Assembly (NCBI GenBank): GCA_964440295.1
Contig: CAYTRT010000023.1
Location: forward strand, 1 to 21,562
DNA from: CALIKS01 sp964440295
GTDB taxonomy: Archaea > Thermoproteota > Nitrososphaeria_A > Caldarchaeales > Calditenuaceae
Direction of reading: 5' to 3'
DNA length: 21,562 nucleotides
This document shows, one piece after another, positions 14,150-20,361 of this stretch; the stretch's first letter is position 1, and every line of letters starts with the position of its first letter. The position numbers and the translations under genes were made by a program. Below the pieces are notes generated by a model that saw only the letters and a list, made by a program, of their open reading frames with translations, ran no database searches and was not told where the DNA came from.

Positions 14150-14524
14150 TTAGCTTGGCATAATGACCTCTGAAACTCCTCTTAAAAAAGCGACTGCGTT
14201 TTGAAGCTCCTTCAGTCCCTTCTCAGTGATCTGATAGTACTTCCGCACCGGACCCTCGCTGCTATGCATAGTCTTCTCCTCCTTTATCAGCCCTTCTTGA
14301 TTCAATCGATAAAGAACCACATAACAGGTTATCTTGTTCGGCCGAAAGCCAAACTTCTCTTCGATCCTACTCGGAAACTCGTACCCATACAATGGCCCCT
14401 CCGAGAGTAGGGAGAGCACGTATATCCAGAGCGTCTCGACCGTGAGTTTCTTAACAAGATGCTTATAGGCCACGCTGTTAGTTTTTGATAGATAGGGTGC
14501 TAGTTTCCGGCCGTCTCGAGCCAA
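14150..14524 (-). CDS. PadR-family transcriptional regulator
   Basis: 124 residues. Winged helix-turn-helix: TVETLWIYVLSLLSEGPLYGYEF (about 28-50) is the PadR N-terminal helix pair. ITCYVVLYRLNQEGLI (about 64-79) is the recognition-helix region, and GPVRKYYQITEKG (about 91-103) is the wing. The C-terminal dimer helix is short, as in the small archaeal PadR group. The likely start is TTG 14524; a GTG at codon 18 is possible. The gene lies between an Fe-S assembly gene and ino1 on the same strand, which makes ino1 its nearest candidate target. No effector-binding domain is visible. Confidence 0.85.
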   Translation of the reverse strand: MARDGRKLAPYLSKTNSVAYKHLVKKLTVETLWIYVLSLLSEGPLYGYEFPSRIEEKFGFRPNKITCYVVLYRLNQEGLIKEEKTMHSSEGPVRKYYQITEKGLKELQNAVAFLRGVSEVIMPS

Positions 14525-14574
14525 TCTGAAAGCCCAAACAATAACGAAGCATATTGCGGTATTTCTATTTTGTC

Positions 14575-14901
14575 TTAGATGAACCCAAGCAACTCCTTCG
14601 CTTCATCAGACATTCGGTCAGGAGTCCAAGGCGGGTCAAAAACCAAATCAACCTCTACTTCAGAGACTGATGGGAGGGCTGATTTTATCGTTTCCTTGAC
14701 TCGCTCGACTAGGAAGAAGCCGATTGGACATCCGGGTGCGGTAAGCGTCATCTTGACGTAGACCGAGTTATCATCCCTAATCTGCACGTCATATATCAAT
14801 CCGAGATCTACGATGTTGACCGGGATCTCTGGATCATAGCAGGTCTTCAACGCCTCCATAACCTTCTCGAGTGTGGGTCTCTCACCCTTATCGGTACTCA
14901 T
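14575..14901 (-). CDS. MIP18/SufT-like (DUF59) Fe-S cluster assembly factor
   Basis: 108 residues, one complete DUF59 domain. YDPEIPVNIVDLGLIYDVQI (about 22-41) and MTLTAPGCPIGFFL (about 51-64) carry the conserved DPE, DLG and TAPGCP elements, including the invariant cysteine. FDPPWTPDRMS (about 88-98) is the family's C-terminal signature. Proteins of this group help mature Fe-S proteins and act late in cluster delivery. The ATG at 14901 has a TATA box 27 nt upstream inside a 33-bp divergent promoter. The padR gene follows 50 nt downstream. The radical SAM enzyme in this window is one of many possible clients; no direct link is visible. Confidence 0.9.
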   Translation of the reverse strand: MSTDKGERPTLEKVMEALKTCYDPEIPVNIVDLGLIYDVQIRDDNSVYVKMTLTAPGCPIGFFLVERVKETIKSALPSVSEVEVDLVFDPPWTPDRMSDEAKELLGFI

Positions 14902-14934
14902 GCGTCTTATTTAATCGTAGAGCCATTATTTAAG
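14902..14934. promoter_or_regulatory. 33-bp bidirectional promoter
   Basis: Two opposed TATA boxes share one 33-bp gap. TCTTATTTAATC (14905-14916) is centred 24 nt before ATG 14935 on the plus strand. The minus-strand box CTTAAATAATGG (14922-14933) is centred 27 nt before ATG 14901. Each box therefore sits close to the other gene's start codon, which suggests mutual interference between the two transcription complexes. Confidence 0.6.
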
Positions 14935-16182
14935 ATGTACCTAACTAATCAGTCAATCTATATTTACCGGACAGAATTCATCTCGGAAAGAATGATAGAG
15001 TATGCGGCCGCGGCGGCGTCGCTCTTCTTAACGACCGTCTTCATCATATTTATACGGAGAAGAGTCAGGGAAGAGAATTACCTCGTTAGGCTTGATAGAG
15101 TTGAAGCCACCAACGAGGACGCACTGGTCTCAGTGATTATTCCAGCAAGAAACGAAGAAGCGACGATCTCGAAATGCATTGAGGCAGTGCTAAGCCAAGT
15201 AGGTGTGAAGAAGGAAGTCATTGTCGTAGATGATGCCTCGGAGGACAATACATCCTTGATCCTGTTGAAGAAATATCTGAGCTGCGGGTTGAGACTAGTC
15301 AGGCTTGGAAGACCCGAAGAGGGCTGGGTAGGCAAGAGCTGGGCATGCCACCATGGATATCTAGAGTCTAGCGGCGACTGGCTATTGTTTATCGATGCAG
15401 ATACTTTCTTCGTGGATAAATACGTCATCAGGGACACGCTTGGGTATGCCATCCGGAACCGGGTGGACGCTCTCTCCTTGATTCCAACGCTTGACTCGAG
15501 TTCTATTGCCTCAAGGACCATACTGCCCACCCTAGTGGCTTTGAAGTACGTGTTGACCCCTCCCCGCAGGAGCAACAATCCTAATGATCCGCTGGCATTC
15601 TTCTACGGGGCTTACATGCTCTTCAGGAGGAGTGTCTACGAGTCAGTCGGAGGACACGCAAGGGTGAGGAGCCGCATACTAGAGGACAAGAACCTAGGAG
15701 AACTTACGAAGGCCATGGGCTTCAGAGTTGTATTGCTAGACGCGCGTGATAGATTGAGGGCAAAGTTCAACGAGAGCTTCGGCGGCTACGTAAACGCGCT
15801 CCTCAGACTCTTTACGGAGTATGCCGAGTCGGCCGGACCGAGGAAGCTGTGGAAGTACCTCGCTGCTGGGCTGGTCTTCATGGTGCTACCGTTGATTCTT
15901 GCATTTTATCCATTGGTGGCCAGCGTGTCGGTTCTCCTGACACTTCTCATGATCTTGCCTCTGTCGCTCATCTTCACGATACAGGCCTACGAGCTGGACA
16001 GGCTTGGGGCTCCGATCTATTATTTCCCACTCGTTGTCTTCTCACTCTTAGTAATTGTCGGCGTGCTTTTCTCCGTCGCTGTTAGATATCGATGGATTGG
16101 AGTGAAGCTAAAGTGGAGAGGGCGGGAATACCGCTATGGAGGGCCAAGACATATTAGTCACAAAGACGGGAGAAACATCTAG
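14935..16182 (+). CDS. Membrane-bound family 2 glycosyltransferase (HpnB/CrtQ-like)
   Basis: 415 residues. The catalytic GT-A domain spans about 64-290: VSVIIPARNEE (66-75), VVDDASED (97-104), EGWVGKSWACHHG (129-141), the DxD metal site DADTFF (154-159) and the acidic pair ED (250-251). The GW-GKSWAC element is typical of the branch holding hopanoid-associated HpnB and carotenoid CrtQ, whose acceptors are lipids. One membrane helix precedes the domain (about 22-41) and three follow it (about 308-326, 328-348, 361-385), and a basic tail ends the protein. Sugar and acceptor are unknown; an archaeal lipid or carotenoid is inferred. The TauE-like transporter gene starts 2 nt after its stop, so the two form an operon. 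Confidence 0.88.
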   Translation: MYLTNQSIYIYRTEFISERMIEYAAAAASLFLTTVFIIFIRRRVREENYLVRLDRVEATNEDALVSVIIPARNEEATISKCIEAVLSQVGVKKEVIVVDDASEDNTSLILLKKYLSCGLRLVRLGRPEEGWVGKSWACHHGYLESSGDWLLFIDADTFFVDKYVIRDTLGYAIRNRVDALSLIPTLDSSSIASRTILPTLVALKYVLTPPRRSNNPNDPLAFFYGAYMLFRRSVYESVGGHARVRSRILEDKNLGELTKAMGFRVVLLDARDRLRAKFNESFGGYVNALLRLFTEYAESAGPRKLWKYLAAGLVFMVLPLILAFYPLVASVSVLLTLLMILPLSLIFTIQAYELDRLGAPIYYFPLVVFSLLVIVGVLFSVAVRYRWIGVKLKWRGREYRYGGPRHISHKDGRNI

Positions 16183-16184
16183 GC

Positions 16185-16922
16185 TTGAGCATCCTCGATC
16201 AATTCATAGTCTGGCTGCTAATGTTCGCCATTCCTGTCTTATACACCTCTGTTGGCTTTGCAGGCGGCTCGGCCTTCATCGCGATGCTACTCTTGCAGGG
16301 CTACTCCCCCGGCGAGGCAAGCTTCTACGGCTTAGCCTTCAACTCCATCTCCGCAGCCACATCCCTAGTCCGCTGGCGCATACACTTTGAGAGGAGCCTA
16401 GCGTGGTACTTAGTCGGCGCGGTACCACTCGCGTATCTCGGCGGACAGCTAAGGATCTACGAAGAGACTTTGAGAATCATAATGGGAGGCGCAATCATCC
16501 TTTCTGGAATAGCCGCGCTAGTCGCTACTGCCCCCCTAAGGACTAGGAGTATAAACGCCGCTGTTAGGATTCTTGTCGGCGGAGCCATCGGATTCCTAGC
16601 AGGTATGACGGGCATCGGTGGGGGCATATATCTCTCGCCCTTCCTAATCCTCTCTACGGATGCACTGCCAAAACAGACCGCCGCGACGACCACGCTCTTC
16701 ATACTGCTCAACTCGCTTTCAGGCCTTTTCGGCAAGTCCCTAGCTGGGAATGTGCCGAAGAGCCCCTCCTCCATTGTCTTGGTGCTCTTGCCGCTCATCG
16801 TGCTCGGCGCTTCTCTCGGCAGCTATCTTGGGTCTAAGAGGCTTAGACAGGACTCGGTCAAGAAGCTCCTAGGGATATTGCTGATAGGCATCGGAGCCTC
16901 GATCCTCCTCTTAGGCCAGTGA
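16185..16922 (+). CDS. TauE/SafE family membrane transporter
   Basis: 245 residues, highly hydrophobic, with about 7-8 predicted membrane helices. It has the two family half-repeats: SVGFAGGSAFIAMLLLQGYSP (about 22-42) and GMTGIGGGIYLSPFLI (about 139-154). GFAGG and GIGGG are the glycine motifs at the start of each half. Family members move sulfite, sulfonates or related organic anions. The TTG start at 16185 is only 2 nt after the glycosyltransferase stop, so translation is probably coupled. Substrate and direction cannot be read from the sequence. The link with a glycosyltransferase could mean export or import of a sulfur-containing sugar precursor, but that is speculation. Confidence 0.88.
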   Translation: MSILDQFIVWLLMFAIPVLYTSVGFAGGSAFIAMLLLQGYSPGEASFYGLAFNSISAATSLVRWRIHFERSLAWYLVGAVPLAYLGGQLRIYEETLRIIMGGAIILSGIAALVATAPLRTRSINAAVRILVGGAIGFLAGMTGIGGGIYLSPFLILSTDALPKQTAATTTLFILLNSLSGLFGKSLAGNVPKSPSSIVLVLLPLIVLGASLGSYLGSKRLRQDSVKKLLGILLIGIGASILLLGQ

Positions 16923-16923
16923 A

Positions 16924-16934
16924 GAGATAAATTT
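16924..16934 (+). promoter_or_regulatory. TATA-like box for the F420-dependent oxidoreductase
   Basis: GAGATAAATTT is centred 27 nt before ATG 16957, in the 34-nt gap after the transporter gene. Confidence 0.4.
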
Positions 16935-16956
16935 CTGTTCGAGAAGAATTACCTCA

Positions 16957-17967
16957 ATGTCGCGGTTTGGTCTGAGGATTGGGTTTACTGCATCGATGGA
17001 GCAGTATCAGCCAAGCTATCTCCTCAGCCTCTTAGATGATATCGAGAGGGCTGGCTTCGACTCGGTCTGGGTTAGTGACCATTTCCATCCATGGTTCCAC
17101 ACGAACGCGGCCGGCGGCTTTGCATGGGTCTGGATAGCTTCAGCCGCTGAGCGGAGCAAGAAACTCTCCTTCGGCACTGGCGTCACTTGCCCGACGATGA
17201 GGTATAACCCAGCGATTGTTGCTCAAGCCTTCGCGACGCTCGGCTCGATGTATCCGGGCAGGATCTTTCTGGGCCTCGGTACTGGCGAGGCGATGAACGA
17301 GATGCCTGTTGGTTGTTCTTGGCCGCCCTTTAAGACGAGGGTCGAGATGCTTGAGGAAGCCATCACGGTGATAAGGAAGCTCTGGACTGAGAATTTCGTA
17401 GACTTTAGAGGCAAGTTCTACACTCTCAGGAAGGCAAACCTCTACACTCGTCCCAGCGAGCCTATTCCTATCTATGTCGCTGCCAGTGGCCCGACGGTGG
17501 CTGAGCTTGCTGGAAGATTGGCCGATGGATTCCTGACGATCCCACTCGAGGAGTCTCATTACCGCGATGTGCTCTTCCCAGCCGTGAGGAGGGGTGCTGA
17601 GAAGGCCGGCAGGAGCATGGAGGAGATAGACATGGCCGTCGAGGTCTATGTCTCATATCATGAAGACTATGACGCAGCCTTCAGGTCAGTTAAATGCTGG
17701 GCTGCGACGCTTCTGCCATTCATGTTCAAGTATCCGATCTACGATCCGCGTGAGATAGAGTCATATGGAAATCTCGTCAGCAACGAGGCGTTGAAGAAGG
17801 CGTGGCTGATTGGGACTTCACCCGAGGACCACATTAGACACATCGAGCATTACATGAAGCTCGGGTTTAGGAACATACATGTGACGAGCTCGAGTCCGGA
17901 CGAGCGTAAAACGATAGCGATGTATGGCAGGGACGTGATTCCATACCTCAAGTCGACTTACAAATGA
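16957..17967 (+). CDS. LLM-family F420-dependent oxidoreductase, FGD-like
   Basis: 336 residues, the full length of the family. Closely follows F420-dependent glucose-6-phosphate dehydrogenase. It has SDHFHPW (40-46) with the active-site His42 and Trp46, GTGEAMNE (108-115) with Glu111, RYNPAIVAQAFAT (82-94) and YVAASGP (173-179). By alignment from memory with the mycobacterial enzyme (His40, Trp44, Glu109; phosphate ligands Lys198, Lys259, Arg283), Lys259 is kept (K258 here). Lys198 falls in a Lys-free PLEESH segment and Arg283 is alanine (A282). The cofactor is therefore likely F420, but glucose-6-phosphate is a doubtful substrate. It has its own TATA box and faces rps12, with no operon partner. 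Confidence 0.88.
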   Translation: MSRFGLRIGFTASMEQYQPSYLLSLLDDIERAGFDSVWVSDHFHPWFHTNAAGGFAWVWIASAAERSKKLSFGTGVTCPTMRYNPAIVAQAFATLGSMYPGRIFLGLGTGEAMNEMPVGCSWPPFKTRVEMLEEAITVIRKLWTENFVDFRGKFYTLRKANLYTRPSEPIPIYVAASGPTVAELAGRLADGFLTIPLEESHYRDVLFPAVRRGAEKAGRSMEEIDMAVEVYVSYHEDYDAAFRSVKCWAATLLPFMFKYPIYDPREIESYGNLVSNEALKKAWLIGTSPEDHIRHIEHYMKLGFRNIHVTSSSPDERKTIAMYGRDVIPYLKSTYK

Positions 17968-17989
17968 TTGCTGGCAGAGGGCGTTAAGC

Positions 17990-18000
17990 CTTAAATAATC
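17990..18000 (+). promoter_or_regulatory. TATA box for rps12
   Basis: CTTAAATAATC is centred 28 nt before ATG 18023, and shares the GCCTTAAA lead-in with the radical SAM and tbp promoters. Confidence 0.6.
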
Positions 18001-18022
18001 CACCATCAACAATTCTGGAAGA

Positions 18023-18451
18023 ATGGGAAACGGAGAATACGCAGCGCGAAGCTTGATAAAGATCAGGAAGAGGTTCAGATGGAGTCAACGCAAATACAGA
18101 GTGAGAATGCTGAAGCTCAAGGAAAAGTTTGACCCACTAGAGGGAGCGCCGATGGCCCGAGGAATCGTCATCGAGAAAAAGGGAATCGAGTCTAGGCAGC
18201 CAAACAGCGCTGTCAGGAAATGCGTGAGGGTCCAGCTGATCAAGAACGGTAAAGTAGTCACCGCGTTCTTACCCGGCGACGGAGCTCTTAATGTAGTCGA
18301 CGAGCACGACGAAGTCATTATTCAAGGAATAGGAGGTACGCTCGGAAAGAGCTACGGCGACCTGCCAGGAGTCAGATACGAGGTAAGCATGGTTAACGGA
18401 GTACCTCTAAAGCTCCTAGTGCTTGGCAAGGTGAAGAAGCCCCGGCGATAG
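18023..18451 (+). CDS. rps12: 30S ribosomal protein S12 (uS12)
   Basis: 142 residues, archaeal/eukaryotic (S23e) form. Part of the small-subunit decoding centre. It shows FRWSQRKYRVRMLKLKEKFDPLEGAPMARGI (about 18-48, given here as a span), the decoding-site loop RQPNSAVRK (about 58-66), and PGDGALNVVDEHDEVIIQGIGG (about 84-105), and it ends in a basic tail KKPRR. The TATA spacing fixes the ATG. In most archaea S12 is in the str-type cluster with S7 and elongation factors or nusA. Here it stands alone between an oxidoreductase and tbp, with its own promoter and a hairpin after it. Confidence 0.97.
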   Translation: MGNGEYAARSLIKIRKRFRWSQRKYRVRMLKLKEKFDPLEGAPMARGIVIEKKGIESRQPNSAVRKCVRVQLIKNGKVVTAFLPGDGALNVVDEHDEVIIQGIGGTLGKSYGDLPGVRYEVSMVNGVPLKLLVLGKVKKPRR

Positions 18452-18466
18452 ACGGCTAATTAGCAG

Positions 18467-18490
18467 TGCTGTTTTCAGCATTTTGTTCTG
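18467..18490 (+). terminator. Hairpin and T-rich stretch after rps12
   Basis: A perfect 5-bp stem, TGCTG-TTTT-CAGCA (18467-18480), is followed by TTTTGTTCTG. It resembles an intrinsic terminator for rps12. Archaeal termination usually depends mainly on the T-run. Confidence 0.45.
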
Positions 18491-18504
18491 AGTACTGTTT
18501 TCAA

Positions 18505-18551
18505 GCCTTAAATACAACTCGTTACTGTTTTATAAGGGGGTATATAAATAG
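18505..18551 (+). promoter_or_regulatory. tbp promoter with three TATA-like boxes
   Basis: GCCTTAAATAC (18505-18515), GTTTTATAAG (18527-18536) and GGTATATAAATAG (18539-18551) lie in a row before ATG 18554. The first two are placed to drive transcription. The third is the best match to a TATA consensus, but lies only about 3-15 nt before the start codon. It is therefore more likely a binding site for TBP acting on its own gene than a functional core promoter. Confidence 0.5.
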
Positions 18552-18553
18552 AG

Positions 18554-19126
18554 ATGTCCTCAAAATATCCCGAACCTAAGATTGAGATTCAAAACGTGGT
18601 TGCCTCAGTGACTCTTAATCAGAGGCTTGACCTTCAAGCAATCCAGAACGCGTTTCCAGAAGTTGAGTATAAGCCCGCACAGTTTCCAGGGCTTGTTTTT
18701 AGACTAGCAAAACCGAAAACGGCCACCCTGATATTCAGCAGCGGAAAAATGGTGTGCACTGGAGCTAAGAGTGAGGAGGAGGCGATCAAGGCCGTCAAGA
18801 CTGTTGTCAAGCTTTTGAAGAAGTATAACTTCCTGATACGCGAGGAGCCTATAATAGAGATTCAGAACATAGTGGCATCTATCGATCTCAAGGGCCAGAT
18901 AAACTTGGAGAACGCAGCGCAGAAGCTCGAGAACGTGATGTACGAGCCTGAGCAGTTTCCAGGCCTGATCTATAGAATGTCATCGCCCAAGGTAGTCATA
19001 CTGATGTTTGCGAGCGGAAAGCTGGTGTGCACTGGAGCAAAATACGAGCGCGAAGTATACGAAGCGATCAATAAATTAACAGAGGAACTAAACAAGCTAG
19101 GACTAATAACATATCAAGAAGCATAA
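18554..19126 (+). CDS. tbp: TATA-binding protein
   Basis: 190 residues. General transcription factor that bends TATA DNA for TFB and RNA polymerase. Two direct repeats form the saddle: the first half runs from IEIQNVVASVTL through FPGLVFRL and FSSGKMVCTGAKSEEEA (about 10-77). The second runs from IEIQNIVASIDL through FPGLIYRM and FASGKLVCTGAKYEREV (about 101-168). The paired phenylalanines that wedge into DNA are present in each half. The C-terminus (GLITYQEA) lacks the long acidic tail of some archaeal TBPs. A single copy is visible. Its upstream region is rich in TATA-like sequence, which suggests autoregulation. Confidence 0.97.
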   Translation: MSSKYPEPKIEIQNVVASVTLNQRLDLQAIQNAFPEVEYKPAQFPGLVFRLAKPKTATLIFSSGKMVCTGAKSEEEAIKAVKTVVKLLKKYNFLIREEPIIEIQNIVASIDLKGQINLENAAQKLENVMYEPEQFPGLIYRMSSPKVVILMFASGKLVCTGAKYEREVYEAINKLTEELNKLGLITYQEA

Positions 19127-19212
19127 CAAGAAGTAACGTCGAGCAGTATCGCTACTAATCACGCTACGCATAAACTTATCAATAAATAATGCCCCGGCCA
19201 GTCTTGACGCTG

Positions 19213-20310
19213 ATGTATAAGATCGTCTGTTCGAGATGCGGCTCATCACAAGAGAATGAAGATGACTGGAAATGTCCAAGATGCGGATATCCATACAAGA
19301 TAATATTTGAAGAGCCATTCGATCCTAGGGGAATCATACTTGCAGACCACTCATTATGGAGATATCGAAGATTCTTGGCGGTCGCACCACATGACGAAAT
19401 CATCACGATGGGAGAGGGATACACGCCGCTCATACCGACTAGGACTCCACGCCTGTATGCAAAGCTTGAATTCATGATGCCTACAGGCTCATACAAGGAC
19501 AGAGGCTCAACAGTTCTCATCACGTCGATAAAGCACCTAGTGGATGGAGAACGATACAGGGAGGTCTCAATCGAGTCCTCTGGAAATGCAGGCTCATCAG
19601 TAGCGGCCTACGCAGCACGTGCAGGAATAAGATGCACAGTCTACACCTACCTATCCATTAAGGAGAGCAAGGCGAGACAGATGATGGCCTACGGCGCAAG
19701 CGTAGTGAAGCTGCCTGGAGACGTGTCAGTGGTCTCGAAGGCAGCTCAAACCGCACTCCACAGCCTCTACGTCAGCCATGCATGGAATCCATATTTTCAG
19801 GAGGGGACAAAGACGATCGCCTACGAGATCGCTGAGCAGAGAGGGTGGAAGTCTCCAGACTTTGTCTTCGTACCAACCTCTGCGGGCTCATTGATCCTAG
19901 GAGTCATCAACGGCTTCAGGCACCTCTATGCCTCAGGCGTAATTGACGCTATGCCGACGATCGTGGCCGTACAGCCAGTTGAGGTCTCTCCAGTATATCA
20001 TGCGCTAATGAATAAGCCATACACGCCTCCAGAAGAACTGACAACGGTTGCCGACGCGTTGATAAGCACTAAGCCGATAAGACTCCAAGAAATGGTGGAA
20101 GCACTGAGGGAGACAGGAGGCTCAGCAGAGATAGTTGAGGACCAAGAGATCCTCAAGTCTCATAGACAGCTCGCGGAGGAAGGACTCTATGTCGAGCCAA
20201 GCTCGGCGGCCTCGCATGCAGCATACCTCAAGTGGATAATCAGCGGCAAGATAAAACACGGAGAAGATGCAGTAATACTCCTCACAGGTAGTGGACTCAA
20301 GATTGCATAG
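19213..20310 (+). CDS. thrC: Threonine synthase
   Basis: 365 residues from ATG 19213; ATG 19189 adds eight. PLP enzyme that converts O-phosphohomoserine to threonine. Numbering from 19189: an N-terminal zinc ribbon (C14, C17, C29, C32), GEGYTPL (76-81), the PLP-lysine motif GSYKDRG (K103), SSGNAGSSVAAYAA (about 129-142) that binds the PLP phosphate side, and SAGSLILG (about 230-237). ATG 19213 is preferred because an AT-rich box (AATAAATAAT, 19181-19190) is centred about 28 nt upstream and family members usually begin just before the first CxxC. The gene appears to be monocistronic. Confidence 0.92.
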   Translation: MYKIVCSRCGSSQENEDDWKCPRCGYPYKIIFEEPFDPRGIILADHSLWRYRRFLAVAPHDEIITMGEGYTPLIPTRTPRLYAKLEFMMPTGSYKDRGSTVLITSIKHLVDGERYREVSIESSGNAGSSVAAYAARAGIRCTVYTYLSIKESKARQMMAYGASVVKLPGDVSVVSKAAQTALHSLYVSHAWNPYFQEGTKTIAYEIAEQRGWKSPDFVFVPTSAGSLILGVINGFRHLYASGVIDAMPTIVAVQPVEVSPVYHALMNKPYTPPEELTTVADALISTKPIRLQEMVEALRETGGSAEIVEDQEILKSHRQLAEEGLYVEPSSAASHAAYLKWIISGKIKHGEDAVILLTGSGLKIA

Positions 20311-20318
20311 GGACTACG

Positions 20319-20354
20319 TATTAATATTTGGGTAAATAGTCCTTTTAGAGGTGA
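20319..20354 (+). promoter_or_regulatory. TATA box and Shine-Dalgarno site for HMG-CoA reductase
   Basis: The TATA-like TATTAATATTTG begins at 20319. GAGGTGA at 20348-20354 lies 7 nt before ATG 20362 and fits the archaeal anti-Shine-Dalgarno sequence well. This is one of the few strong ribosome binding sites in the window, so this mRNA probably has a leader. Confidence 0.6.
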
Positions 20355-20361
20355 CGAGCTG

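Noticed and set aside
15078..15578. Minus-strand open frame of 166 codons inside the glycosyltransferase gene
   Set aside because: The plus strand shows all glycosyltransferase motifs here, and the antisense product has no motif or promoter.
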